Origin: Tabrizicola sp.
GTDB taxonomy: Bacteria; Pseudomonadota; Alphaproteobacteria; Rhodobacterales; Rhodobacteraceae
Assembly (NCBI GenBank): GCA_025458105.1
Contig: JALOTD010000008.1
Span: 1-64,000 of the forward strand
Length of the DNA stretch: 64,000 bases
Reading direction: 5' to 3'
Position 1 is the first letter of the stretch; each line of letters begins with the position of its first letter. Shown piece after piece: positions 35,080 to 42,586 of the stretch. Below the pieces are notes generated by a model, which saw nothing but the letters and a program-made list of their open reading frames with translations, did not search any database and was not told the origin of the DNA. The translations under genes and the position numbers were made by a program.

Positions 35080-35115
35080 ATGGGGTCGGGGGTTCGAGTC
35101 CCTTCACCGGCACCA
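35065..35115 (+). tRNA. 3' part of the split tRNA-Thr(CGU) gene
   Basis: It holds the anticodon stem-loop copy, variable region, T arm (GGGGG TTCGAGT CCCTT), acceptor 3' strand CACCGGC and encoded CCA ending at 35115. CACCGGC complements GCCGGTG at 20232, which proves that the two parts were one gene. There is no acceptor 5' strand or D arm here. Confidence 0.92.
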
Positions 35116-35219
35116 CGCTTCCTGGCCCGCCCGATGCTGACCCTAGCCTTGATCTGTCGTCAGGCAGGTACAGCGATGCAGGCGACTTTGCGCACCAGGT
35201 GACAAGCCGTCCACAAGAC

Positions 35220-35855
35220 TTACCAGCGCAGGGACCGCGCGCTGATCAGGGTCGAGACCAGTGTAACCCCCGCAATCGCAAGGCCGTACCAGGTGACATA
35301 GAACAGCGGGCTGTCTTCCGTGCAATGCAGCGCATAAATCGCCGCCGAAAGACCTGATCCCGCCAGACCCGCAACAAAGCCTGCGCGCAGGGGCGCTGTT
35401 GGTGCCCCGTGGCGCAAGGTATAGTGCAGCACCCCCACCGGAAGGATCGACAGAAGCGGAATGGTAACCAGGCACGTCGTCATTGTCTTGCCGACCGTTG
35501 CCATCTGCCGCGCCTCTGGCGGCGTGGTCGAATAGGCCCAGGCAAGAAGACCAAGTGCAATCACGGCAATCGCAGCCAAAGGCCACAGGCGCGCAGTCTG
35601 CGCTCCTTCCGGGCGCGCAAGGGTCAGCGCGAGGCGGCTGGCGATGACCCCGAGAAGCATGGTCAGGACAATCCGGGCCGCAGAGACCGGTGTGAGCAGT
35701 GCCGTGCCAAGGTCCGCGCGAAAGCCCAGCGCCAGCCAGACCGCCAAAACTGCAATCGCCAAGGCGGGCAGCAGCCCAAGGAGCAGCGTGGTCCGCAGGT
35801 CAGGCCCGCGAACAGTGTCTGCGGCCAGTGCCCGGATAAGATCCTCGGTCTTCAT
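35220..35855 (-). CDS. NrsF family (DUF1109) anti-sigma factor
   Basis: The product has 211 residues with six membrane spans. The N-terminal MKTEDLIRALAADT followed by helices with short loops, and the Cys in the region LHCTEDSPLFYVTWY, is the NrsF pattern. NrsF proteins hold a SigF-type ECF sigma factor at the membrane and release it on heavy-metal or oxidative stress, depending on conserved cysteines. The gene overlaps the sigma gene by ATGA. Two Cys are visible (TTCLVTIP and LHCTED). Confidence 0.87.
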   Translation of the reverse strand: MKTEDLIRALAADTVRGPDLRTTLLLGLLPALAIAVLAVWLALGFRADLGTALLTPVSAARIVLTMLLGVIASRLALTLARPEGAQTARLWPLAAIAVIALGLLAWAYSTTPPEARQMATVGKTMTTCLVTIPLLSILPVGVLHYTLRHGAPTAPLRAGFVAGLAGSGLSAAIYALHCTEDSPLFYVTWYGLAIAGVTLVSTLISARSLRW

Positions 35856-36397
35856 TTCACATGCCTTTCCCGCAGGACGGCCAGGGTTTTCAACGCCCGG
35901 TGCAGGGCAACACGAACCGCACCTTCGCTCATCGTCAGCGCCTGGCCGGTTTCAGCCACGCTGCTGCCTTCCAATCCGATCTTGCGGACGATCTGGGCAG
36001 ACCGTCCGTCCAGCATGCCGATCATCTTGTCCATGTCCGCGGCCTCGGTCGGGTCGGTCCCGGCGTCGGCGGCAAGGACTTCGGCAAAGTCCTCGATCGG
36101 CACATCAATCTTTCGTCCCCGTGCCCTGAAGGCATCGACGACCTTGTAACGAGTGATGGCATATAGCCAGGGCCGCACCGGGGCGTCGCTGTCCCAGGTG
36201 TGCCGCTTGAGGTGGACCGCAAGAAGCACCTCTTGCAGCACATCTTCGCACTCCGCATCGCCAAGACCGCCCGCCTTGGCCCTGACGATCCCGCGCAGCA
36301 CCGGCGTCACGCCTTGCAGGAACCGCGCATAAGCCCGAGCGTCACCAGCATTTGCAGCCGCCAGAAGCTGGCCCCATGCATCGACCTGATCCGCCAT
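35852..36397 (-). CDS. ECF RNA polymerase sigma factor (SigF-type)
   Basis: The product has 181 residues. Region 2 is seen in DVLQEVLLAVHLKRHTWD and PVRPWLYAITRYKVVDAFR, and region 4 in GSSVAETGQALTMSEGAVRVALHRALKTL. It is partnered with the downstream NrsF gene. ATG 36397 is preferred; the frame allows a GTG one codon earlier. Its own promoter candidate lies just upstream on the minus strand (see 36411-36435). Confidence 0.92.
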   Translation of the reverse strand: MADQVDAWGQLLAAANAGDARAYARFLQGVTPVLRGIVRAKAGGLGDAECEDVLQEVLLAVHLKRHTWDSDAPVRPWLYAITRYKVVDAFRARGRKIDVPIEDFAEVLAADAGTDPTEAADMDKMIGMLDGRSAQIVRKIGLEGSSVAETGQALTMSEGAVRVALHRALKTLAVLRERHVK

Positions 36398-36410
36398 CAC
36401 ACTCTTCCAG

Positions 36411-36435
36411 TTCGCGCTGCTGCGCTGATTGTTAC
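36411..36435 (-). promoter_or_regulatory. Candidate ECF promoter of the sigma-nrsF operon
   Basis: On the minus strand GTAACA is followed after 15 bases by CGAA, fourteen bases before the sigma ATG. The same pair with identical spacing occurs in front of the divergent ccdA-like gene. This resembles the GTAAC/CGAA type promoter described for SigF in Caulobacter and implies autoregulation. Confidence 0.6.
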
Positions 36436-36492
36436 ACGGACCCTGCCGGTGAATCTGGGGACATGGCCGCCGGACACAAGAACGTTACGGCT

Positions 36493-36517
36493 GTAACGAC
36501 TTCCCTCTGTCTACGAA
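36493..36517 (+). promoter_or_regulatory. Candidate ECF promoter of the ccdA-thioredoxin pair
   Basis: GTAACG is followed after 15 bases by CGAA on the plus strand, about 138 bases before the ccdA-like ATG. Its match in motif and spacing to the promoter of the sigma gene suggests that the redox pair is in the same regulon. Confidence 0.6.
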
Positions 36518-36654
36518 ATGACCCGTTGCAACTGCAAGCCCGCGTGCGGGTGTTCAGAGGGTTGAGGGTCCAGAATGGCCATGCGTCGGAAAGGCAAAAT
36601 GTCGCGCCTGCCACGGCATGCTGAAAGGCGCTGCCGAAAACGTCAGGGGGCGGC

Positions 36655-37368
36655 ATGGAACTGATCTTTGCCTACCTTGCAGGCCTCCTGACGCTGATAA
36701 ACCCCTGCGTCCTGCCAGTCCTGCCAATTGTGCTGGCCTCCAGTCTGCATCGTGACCGCCGCGCGCCTTTGGCACTCGCTGCCGGGATGAGCCTGTCTTT
36801 CGTGGCCCTCGGCCTTGGTGTGACCGCTATTGGCCCGGCCCTTGGGCTGGACAGCGACAGCGTGGCGCGGGTGGCAGCTTTGGCCATGGTGGGTTTCGGG
36901 CTTGTAATGGTCTTCCCGGCGCTGTCCGGGCGATTTTCGACGGCAACTGCCGGACTTGCGGCGCGGGCCGATGCGCAGATCGACGCAACACAAGACGGTG
37001 GCCTGGGCGGACAGGTGATGTCAGGTGCCCTGCTTGGGGCGGTGTGGAGCCCTTGCATTGGCCCCACACTTGGCGCGGCCATCGCCCTTGCCTCGACCGG
37101 AGAAAGCCTGGGCCGGGCAGGCGCGATCATGACTGCCTTCGCACTTGGGGTCTCAACCTTGATCCTGGGGCTTGCCTACGGTGCAAAATCAGCGATTCGC
37201 GGTCGCCAAACCCTGCTGCGCGCGCTTGCCGACCGGGCCAAACCGGTGATGGGCGTGACCTTCATTGCGGTGGGCCTCGCGCTGTGGTTCGGCCTGCATC
37301 ACCTGGCCGAAGCTTGGCTGATCCAGACCCTACCTGCCTGGCTGATCGACTTTTCCGTTTCCATCTGA
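36655..37368 (+). CDS. CcdA/DsbD-type thiol-disulfide membrane transporter
   Basis: The product has 237 residues with six membrane spans. The paired-cysteine motifs are NPCVLPVLP in helix 1 and WSPCIGPTLG in helix 4, the hallmark of CcdA, which carries reducing equivalents across the inner membrane to periplasmic thioredoxins. The next gene encodes such a thioredoxin. The 29-codon basic frame at 36575-36664 overlapping its start may be a leader peptide but is unproven. Divergent from the sigma operon. Confidence 0.9.
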   Translation: MELIFAYLAGLLTLINPCVLPVLPIVLASSLHRDRRAPLALAAGMSLSFVALGLGVTAIGPALGLDSDSVARVAALAMVGFGLVMVFPALSGRFSTATAGLAARADAQIDATQDGGLGGQVMSGALLGAVWSPCIGPTLGAAIALASTGESLGRAGAIMTAFALGVSTLILGLAYGAKSAIRGRQTLLRALADRAKPVMGVTFIAVGLALWFGLHHLAEAWLIQTLPAWLIDFSVSI

Positions 37369-37385
37369 CCAAAGGGAGCCAACCC

Positions 37386-37793
37386 ATGCAACGTCGTGAT
37401 TTCCTTGCCTTGACTGCCAGTCTGCCGCTTTTGACCCTTGCGTCTCGCGCTGGTGCCGCGACGCCCTACACCCCCGGCTCTGCCGAGGCTGCGATGGACG
37501 CGGGCAAGATCGTCCTTTTGGATTTCTGGGCCAGCTGGTGTTCCACCTGCGCGGCGCAAGAACGGGTCCTCGCTCAACTGAAGGCAGAAAATCCGGCCTA
37601 CGAGGCGAACATCATGTTCTTCATCGTGGACTGGGACCAGCACGGCAAGGGTGAGCTGTCCAGATCGCTCAAGATCCCGCGGCGGTCAACGCTGGTCGCA
37701 CTGAAGGGTCGAAAGGAACTCGGCCGTATCGTGGCGGGCACATCCAAGGCAGATATCAAGGCCCTTCTGGACACTGCTCTGGCAGCCGCCTGA
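37386..37793 (+). CDS. Periplasmic thioredoxin-like protein
   Basis: The product has 135 residues. An N-terminal export signal (MQRRDFLALTASLPLLTLASRAGA) has the Arg-Arg-Asp-Phe-Leu pattern of a Tat signal. The mature domain has the thioredoxin motif FWASWCSTC (active site CSTC) and a cis-Pro region (KIPRRSTLVAL). It probably takes electrons from the CcdA-like protein upstream to reduce periplasmic disulfides. ATG 37386 is 15 bases after the previous stop behind AAAGGGAG. Confidence 0.9.
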   Translation: MQRRDFLALTASLPLLTLASRAGAATPYTPGSAEAAMDAGKIVLLDFWASWCSTCAAQERVLAQLKAENPAYEANIMFFIVDWDQHGKGELSRSLKIPRRSTLVALKGRKELGRIVAGTSKADIKALLDTALAAA

Positions 37794-38084
37794 CGCCGGG
37801 CTGCCATGTCCGCAAAGGTAGTAGGGTGATGAACCTTGTTGATCTGTGTACGGCCTGACCACTGTTCAATTCGCAGCTGTCGCCCCTAACCCGTCCCGAC
37901 CGCAACGCAAAGCGCTGGAAAGGTCGGGGTCGGGCGGGAGCCGCCAACCGATCATGGACTTCTCTCCGCAGGTCAGGCCTCCCCGAGATGCTGGGCTCAC
38001 AGCGGGTTGCCCAATGGCTTGTGCCTAAGGCTCGGGTCTTGGTGCAGTCGTCGCCGAAAGGGTCGACGAAGGGGAAAGGTTGCC
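37794..38084. other. Intergenic, no gene seen
   Basis: No frame with a ribosome binding site or recognisable product occurs in this 291-base stretch between the thioredoxin gene and the protease remnant. Confidence 0.5.
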
Positions 38085-38430
38085 CTAGCCGATATTTGCA
38101 CGGCAGCTGCGCGCGATCTGGATCACACCATTCCCGAACACCGGGTCGCGTCCAGCTTCGCCCAGATCGCGGGCCGATGCGGCACGGCGAGTGGTGACCT
38201 CCTCTGCGGTCAGGTCAGGATTTGCCGCAAGCAGGGAAGCGATGGCCGCCGTCACGAACGGCGTCGCAAAGGACGTACCGGTCTTCGGCCTAGCCTCCTT
38301 AACCGACGCGGCCGTCCAGACCTCGACCCCCGGTGCTGCAAGGTCGACATACGGACCCTGCCCCGCTCGACGATAGACGGAACCGCGCCGATCATCCGCT
38401 GTCACGCCGATTACCTTGGCTCAGGCCTCG
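38085..38430 (-). pseudogene. Remnant of a subtilisin-like (S8) serine protease gene
   Basis: About 110 codons remain, covering only the C-terminal end of the catalytic domain: KVIGVTADDRRGSVYRRAG, GPYVDLAAPGVEVWTA and GTSFATPFVTAAIASLL with the catalytic Ser. The Asp and His parts are absent and a stop codon precedes the fragment, so the gene is dead. It is not a duplicate of the intact S8 gene at the end of the window; the sequence around Ser differs. Confidence 0.75.
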
Positions 38431-38575
38431 TTCTGCGTCATGGCCGAAACAGGATAAACACACTGTGACAAGCCAGAGAACCTCTTGTGGGGCTGTGGCC
38501 CCAAACGGGACAATCGGATGGGCAATCTGTGGTCGAGTGAAATTTGGAACTGGTCTGCCGTCGGCCACGACCATC

Positions 38576-38611
38576 AAAGAGAAAGGCCGCCCTGGTTACA
38601 CCAGCGCGGCC
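38576..38611 (-). terminator. Terminator of rpmJ
   Basis: On the minus strand GGCCGC-g-CTGGT, a 3-base loop, then ACCAG-g-GCGGCC followed by TTTCTCTTT. This is a near-perfect 12-bp hairpin with a T-rich tail 29 bases after the rpmJ stop. Confidence 0.82.
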
Positions 38612-38639
38612 ATTGATGAATCCGACTGCCGGAAGCGGC

Positions 38640-38765
38640 TCAGCCCTGGCGGGCCTTATAGCGCTTCTGCGTCTTGTTGATCACATAGACGCGGCCTTTG
38701 CGGCGCACGACCTGGCAATCGCGGTGACGCGTCTTCAGCGAGCGGAGCGAGTTGGCGTGCGCCAG
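38640..38765 (-). CDS. rpmJ: 50S ribosomal protein L36
   Basis: The product has 41 residues if started at the codon CTG at 38765: [24 protein letters not shown] then [17 protein letters not shown]. This is the 41-residue YkgO-like L36 type that keeps only one of the zinc-binding cysteines (DCQVV). Relatives normally begin MKV(R/A)NSLRSLK with ATG. Here the three start codons read CTG-GCG-CAC, and the next in-frame ATG lies inside the tRNA-Val gene (38831). A CTG start with AGG eight bases upstream is the most economical reading. Confidence 0.85.
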   Translation of the reverse strand: MAHANSLRSLKTRHRDCQVVRRKGRVYVINKTQKRYKARQG

Positions 38766-38797
38766 ATTGAAACCTATGCCCCCGAGGGAGCGGCGAG

Positions 38798-38872
38798 TGG
38801 TGGGCGGTACTGGGATCGAACCAGTGGCCACTACGATGTCAACGTAGTGCTCTACCGCTGAGCTAACCGCCC
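38798..38872 (-). tRNA. tRNA-Val(GAC)
   Basis: The 75-base cloverleaf on the minus strand includes encoded CCA. Acceptor GGGCGGT/ACCGCCC, D stem GCTC/GAGC, anticodon stem CTACG/CGTAG with loop TTGACAT, and T stem ACTGG/CCAGT are all paired. The anticodon is GAC (complement at 38838-38840). It lies directly upstream of rpmJ. Confidence 0.96.
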
Positions 38873-39038
38873 ACGCTGCCGGATGCTGCCTGCCCTTGAC
38901 CCCTTCGGCGAAACGAAAAGGACGCGGGGCAAACCGCGTCGGTCGCGCGGTCTATACTGACTCGGGCCGGGGGCTGCAAGGGGTTTTGGCTTTCCGGAAA
39001 ACAACCGCTATATCAGACGGGACGAAGGGGGCCGCAAC

Positions 39039-39902
39039 GTGTTCGATCATCCGTCCGATGCCTTTGTTCTGACCCGCCCTCAGCGTGCCCTGGGACCGAT
39101 GATCTTTGCCTCGCCCCATTCGGGGCGTGAGTATCCCGCGGCCTTCCTGGCCCAGGCAATCCTGGACCGGCAGCAGATTCGTTCGTCGGAAGACGCCTTT
39201 GTGGACCAGTTGTTCGGGATGGCGCCGGCCTTGGGCGCGCCCTTGCTGGCAGCCCGGGCGCCCAGAGCTTTCCTTGATCTGAACCGCGCTGCAGACGAGC
39301 TTGACCCGGCGGTGATCGACGGTATTGCCCGGGCGCCCCACAATCCGCGCGTCTCGTCCGGACTGGGGGTGATTCCCCGAGTCGTGGCGGGGGGGCGACC
39401 GATCTATCGCGGCAAGTTGTCCATTGCGGAAGCTCATTCCCGGATCGCCCGGGTTTGGCACCCATATCATCAGGCACTTGCCGCCCTGATCGATGAGACA
39501 CGATCGGCCTTTGGCCATGCGGTGCTGATCGATTGCCATTCGATGCCTCACGAGGCGATCGAGGCCCATTCTCGCCCGGGCCAGCCGCGACCCGAAGTCG
39601 TCCTTGGGGACCGCTATGGTGTGGCTGCAGGGCGCGACGTGATGGACCGGGTCGAAGCGGCCTTTTCGGCTGCAGGCCTGCGGGTGGGGCGGAATGCGCC
39701 CTTTGCAGGCGCATATGTTGCGCAGGCCTATGGGCGGCCATCCCGTGGGGTGCATGTGGTGCAGGTCGAGATTGACCGGGCGCTGTACATGGACGAAGTC
39801 CGCGTCGAACCGTTGGCCGATTTCAACAGGTTCCGCGATTTGATCGCATCGGTGGTGGCCGAGTTGATCCAGCCCTCCGGCGTGGCGCTGGCGGCAGAGT
39901 AG
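39039..39902 (+). CDS. N-formylglutamate amidohydrolase family protein
   Basis: The product has 287 residues from GTG 39039. The family landmarks are FASPHSGREYP near the N-terminus, SSEDAFVDQLF, RAFLDLNRAADELDP, GLGVIPRV, and LIDCHSMPHEA. It belongs to the HutG-like metal-dependent amidohydrolases that release formate from N-formyl-L-glutamate in histidine breakdown; no other hut gene is nearby, so the substrate is uncertain. Confidence 0.88.
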   Translation: MFDHPSDAFVLTRPQRALGPMIFASPHSGREYPAAFLAQAILDRQQIRSSEDAFVDQLFGMAPALGAPLLAARAPRAFLDLNRAADELDPAVIDGIARAPHNPRVSSGLGVIPRVVAGGRPIYRGKLSIAEAHSRIARVWHPYHQALAALIDETRSAFGHAVLIDCHSMPHEAIEAHSRPGQPRPEVVLGDRYGVAAGRDVMDRVEAAFSAAGLRVGRNAPFAGAYVAQAYGRPSRGVHVVQVEIDRALYMDEVRVEPLADFNRFRDLIASVVAELIQPSGVALAAE

Positions 39903-39931
39903 GCACGGGTCTTCGACGAAAAATCTGAACG

Positions 39932-41188
39932 TCAGCGCAAAGCACGCCCCTTGATGATCGCTTCCGCTCCGAACTTGGCGCGGATGGCGTCGGTGGCGCG
40001 CTCGGCGGCAGCTCGGCGGTTGGCTTGCGGGTCCAGGAGGTCTCCGCTGAGGTCGGCTTGGGTCTCGGGGGCAAGGTCGGAGATGCCAACGCCGAGCAGG
40101 CGGAACGGGCCCGACGTCCCTGCGTGGTCGAAAAGGTCGCGCGCGGCGCGGTAGATGCGGTCGGTGAGTTGGGTTGGGTCGCTTAGGGCGTGGCGGCGGG
40201 TCACCAGCTGGAAGTCACCTTTCTTCAGCTTCAGCGTCACCGTGCGGCCGGACAGGCGTTTCGCCTTGGCGCGGTCGGCGACCTGTTCGGAGAGGCGCCA
40301 GATGTGACCGTCGAGGAGGTCGGGGTCGGAGGTATCCTCAAAGAAGGTCGTCTCCTTGGAGATCGACTTGAGTTTTTCGTCCCGGTTCACGCGGCGGGTG
40401 TCGTGGCCGCGCGCCAGATGCCAGAGGCGGTCGCCCATGCTGCCAAAGCGGGCGACAAGGTCGGCACGATCCCAGCGCAGCAGGTCGGCGATTGTGCGAA
40501 TGCCAGCCCCTTCCAGCGCAGTCTGGGTCGCGGTACCCACGCCCCAGATAATGCGGACGGGTTTGGGACGGAGGAAGGACTCGGTTTCCGCCTTGCCGAT
40601 GACGGAAAAGCCGCGGGGTTTGTCGAGGTCAGAGGCGATCTTCGCCAGGAACTTGTTGTGCGAAAGGCCGATGGAGCCGGTTAGGCCAAGTTCATCCTCC
40701 ATCCGCTTGGTCAGGCGCGCGAGGAGGACGGCAGGGGGTGCGCCGTGGAGGCGGGCGGTGCCGGTGAGGTCGAGGAAGGCCTCGTCGAGGGACAGGGGTT
40801 CGATCGCGGGGGTCAGCTCCTCCATCATCGCGCGGATGGCGCGGGAGGCTTCGGTGTAGGCAGAGAAGCGGGGTTTGACGACCACGGCCTCGGGGCAAAG
40901 CTTCAGCGCCTGGAACATCGGCATGGCCGAGCGGACGCCCTTGATGCGGGCGATGTAGCAGCAGGTGGAGACGACGCCCCGTTGCCCGCCGCCAACGATG
41001 ACCGGCTGGTCGCGCAAGCTGGGGTTGTCGCGCTTTTCGACGCTGGCGTAGAAGGCGTCACAGTCCATATGGGCGATGGAAAGCCCGGTCAGTTCCCCAT
41101 GCGCAACCATCCGAGGCGAGCGGCAGGACGGGCAGCGCGGGGCGGCGCTATCGGTCAGGGTCAGGCAATCGCGGCAAAGGCTGGACAT
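39932..41188 (-). CDS. dinB: DNA polymerase IV (Y-family) with N-terminal zinc-ribbon extension
   Basis: The product has 418 residues. The palm motifs are intact: HMDCDAFYASVEK with the metal-binding Asp and SLDEAFLDLT with the catalytic Asp-Glu. Thumb and little-finger regions follow (SHNKFLAKIASDLDKPRG, SKETTFFEDTSD). Residues 1-25 carry CRDC...CPSC, a zinc-ribbon-like extension that I do not expect in E. coli DinB. Pol IV performs error-prone bypass. The start ATG 41188 includes this extension; there is no better internal start. Confidence 0.93.
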   Translation of the reverse strand: MSSLCRDCLTLTDSAAPRCPSCRSPRMVAHGELTGLSIAHMDCDAFYASVEKRDNPSLRDQPVIVGGGQRGVVSTCCYIARIKGVRSAMPMFQALKLCPEAVVVKPRFSAYTEASRAIRAMMEELTPAIEPLSLDEAFLDLTGTARLHGAPPAVLLARLTKRMEDELGLTGSIGLSHNKFLAKIASDLDKPRGFSVIGKAETESFLRPKPVRIIWGVGTATQTALEGAGIRTIADLLRWDRADLVARFGSMGDRLWHLARGHDTRRVNRDEKLKSISKETTFFEDTSDPDLLDGHIWRLSEQVADRAKAKRLSGRTVTLKLKKGDFQLVTRRHALSDPTQLTDRIYRAARDLFDHAGTSGPFRLLGVGISDLAPETQADLSGDLLDPQANRRAAAERATDAIRAKFGAEAIIKGRALR

Positions 41189-41208
41189 AGTGTCAGACTA
41201 GCATTGCC

Positions 41209-41892
41209 CTAAGGCGCACGCATCTGATCGATGAAGGCTCGCAAAAGTGGCACGCGGCGGGGACGGAAGCTTTCGTCGGTTTGCGTCACGCCGTCCATCT
41301 GCGCGACCTTGAAGCGGCGAAATTCCTGGCGGAGGCAGCAGAAGGCCAGGCACTGAACCTCTTGGTCCAGAAAGACGATGCCCAGGGGCCAGATCCGCCG
41401 GTGGGTGACGGCTCCGGCTAGGTCACGGTAGGCGATATCGAGGGCGCGTTCGTCCCAGGCCGCTTGGCGCAGGGTCTGCAAGTGCGGCGGCTGTGGGGCG
41501 CGAAGATTGTAGCGATAGGTCAAACTGACGGAATGGATTGCCTGGCGCTGGACGCGATCGGGCAGGGTAGCGATGATCTTGCCCTGCGCCTCACGCGCGG
41601 CGCGAGCCAGGGCCTGGTCACCCGCCAAGGCAACCTCTGCCAGACCCAGGACCAGGGCCTCGACTTCCAGCTGTGTGAACATCTGCGGCGGCAGGGCGGG
41701 GTCTTCGGTCAGTGTATATCCCACCCCCGCCTCGCCATCGATCAGCGCCCCGCCCGCCCGTAGTGAGGCGATGTCGCGGTAAAGCGTCCGCTCCGAGACG
41801 CCGGTTTCCTCTGCCAGTCGCGCGGCGGTAACCGGCTGGGGCAGGGTGCGGAAGGCCGCAAGGAGGCGGAGAAGGCGGTCGGCGCGGGGCAT
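41209..41892 (-). CDS. YafY-type transcriptional regulator (HTH plus WYL)
   Basis: The product has 227 residues. An N-terminal DeoR-like winged helix (RLLRLLAAFRTLPQPVTAARLAEETGVSERTLYRDIASLRAGG) is followed by a WYL-type ligand domain (LRQAAWDERALDIAYRDLAG...RRIWPLGIVFLDQEVQCLAFC). It is divergent from the GST gene with a 69-base gap, so it may regulate it. The effector is unknown. Confidence 0.88.
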   Translation of the reverse strand: MPRADRLLRLLAAFRTLPQPVTAARLAEETGVSERTLYRDIASLRAGGALIDGEAGVGYTLTEDPALPPQMFTQLEVEALVLGLAEVALAGDQALARAAREAQGKIIATLPDRVQRQAIHSVSLTYRYNLRAPQPPHLQTLRQAAWDERALDIAYRDLAGAVTHRRIWPLGIVFLDQEVQCLAFCCLRQEFRRFKVAQMDGVTQTDESFRPRRVPLLRAFIDQMRAP

Positions 41893-41961
41893 GATATGCT
41901 GACGTTTTCTGACAGGAGATGGAGTTTAGACAGAGGCCACTGCAACGCAAAGGAGAAAGAC

Positions 41962-42582
41962 ATGCTGACCCTGTTTCATTCCCCCGAAAGCCGTTCGACA
42001 GCGATTCTGGCCTTGATCGAGGAGATGGGCATTCGGGACTGGATCGAAGTGAAGGTCGTGACCATCCCGCGCATGGACGGTTCAGGCGGACGCGACCCGG
42101 CGAACCCGCACCCAGAGGGGAAGGTCCCGGCCTTGCTGCATGACGGGATGGTCATCACCGAACGGGCGGCGATCATCCTGCATCTGACCAGCCTCTTTCC
42201 CGACAGTGGCATGGCTCCACGCGTCGGCACGCCGGAATGGGGGGCCTTTGCGGGCTGGATGGCCTGGTATCAGGGCGTGCTGGAGCCGACGTTCATTCTG
42301 GAGGCGACCGGCGTCTCGCATCCCTGGCTGACGGCGGCGATCCGTGACCACAAGACGGCAGTCGCGCGGCTGCGGGTAGCGCTGGAGAAGGGCCCCTGGA
42401 TCATGGGCGAGGCGTTCAGCGCGGCGGACCTCTTGCTGCACGGCCCCTATGCCTGGTTCCCCGAGGGCACGCCGGATGACCCTCTGATCCACGACTGGGT
42501 GGAGCGGTGCCGGGAGCGCCCGGCCAACCTCATGGTTCGGGCCGAAGACTCGGCGCGGATGACCGCGTTGCGGGCAGCCTGA
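41962..42582 (+). CDS. Glutathione S-transferase family protein
   Basis: The product has 206 residues. The thioredoxin-like N-terminal domain (MLTLFHSPESRSTAILALIEE) has the Ser-Pro glutathione site, followed by the conserved KVPALLHDGMVITERAAIILHL, where the cis-Pro and Glu-(Arg/Ser) bind glutathione. The helical C-terminal domain ends with the N-capping motif FSAADLLL. ATG 41962 is behind AAAGGAGAAA. The start of the divergent YafY-like regulator is 69 bases away. Confidence 0.9.
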   Translation: MLTLFHSPESRSTAILALIEEMGIRDWIEVKVVTIPRMDGSGGRDPANPHPEGKVPALLHDGMVITERAAIILHLTSLFPDSGMAPRVGTPEWGAFAGWMAWYQGVLEPTFILEATGVSHPWLTAAIRDHKTAVARLRVALEKGPWIMGEAFSAADLLLHGPYAWFPEGTPDDPLIHDWVERCRERPANLMVRAEDSARMTALRAA

Positions 42583-42586
42583 GGCC

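Noticed and set aside
36575-36664. 29-codon basic frame overlapping the ccdA-like start
   Set aside because: It could be a leader peptide, but there is no clear ribosome binding site and no evidence beyond its position.
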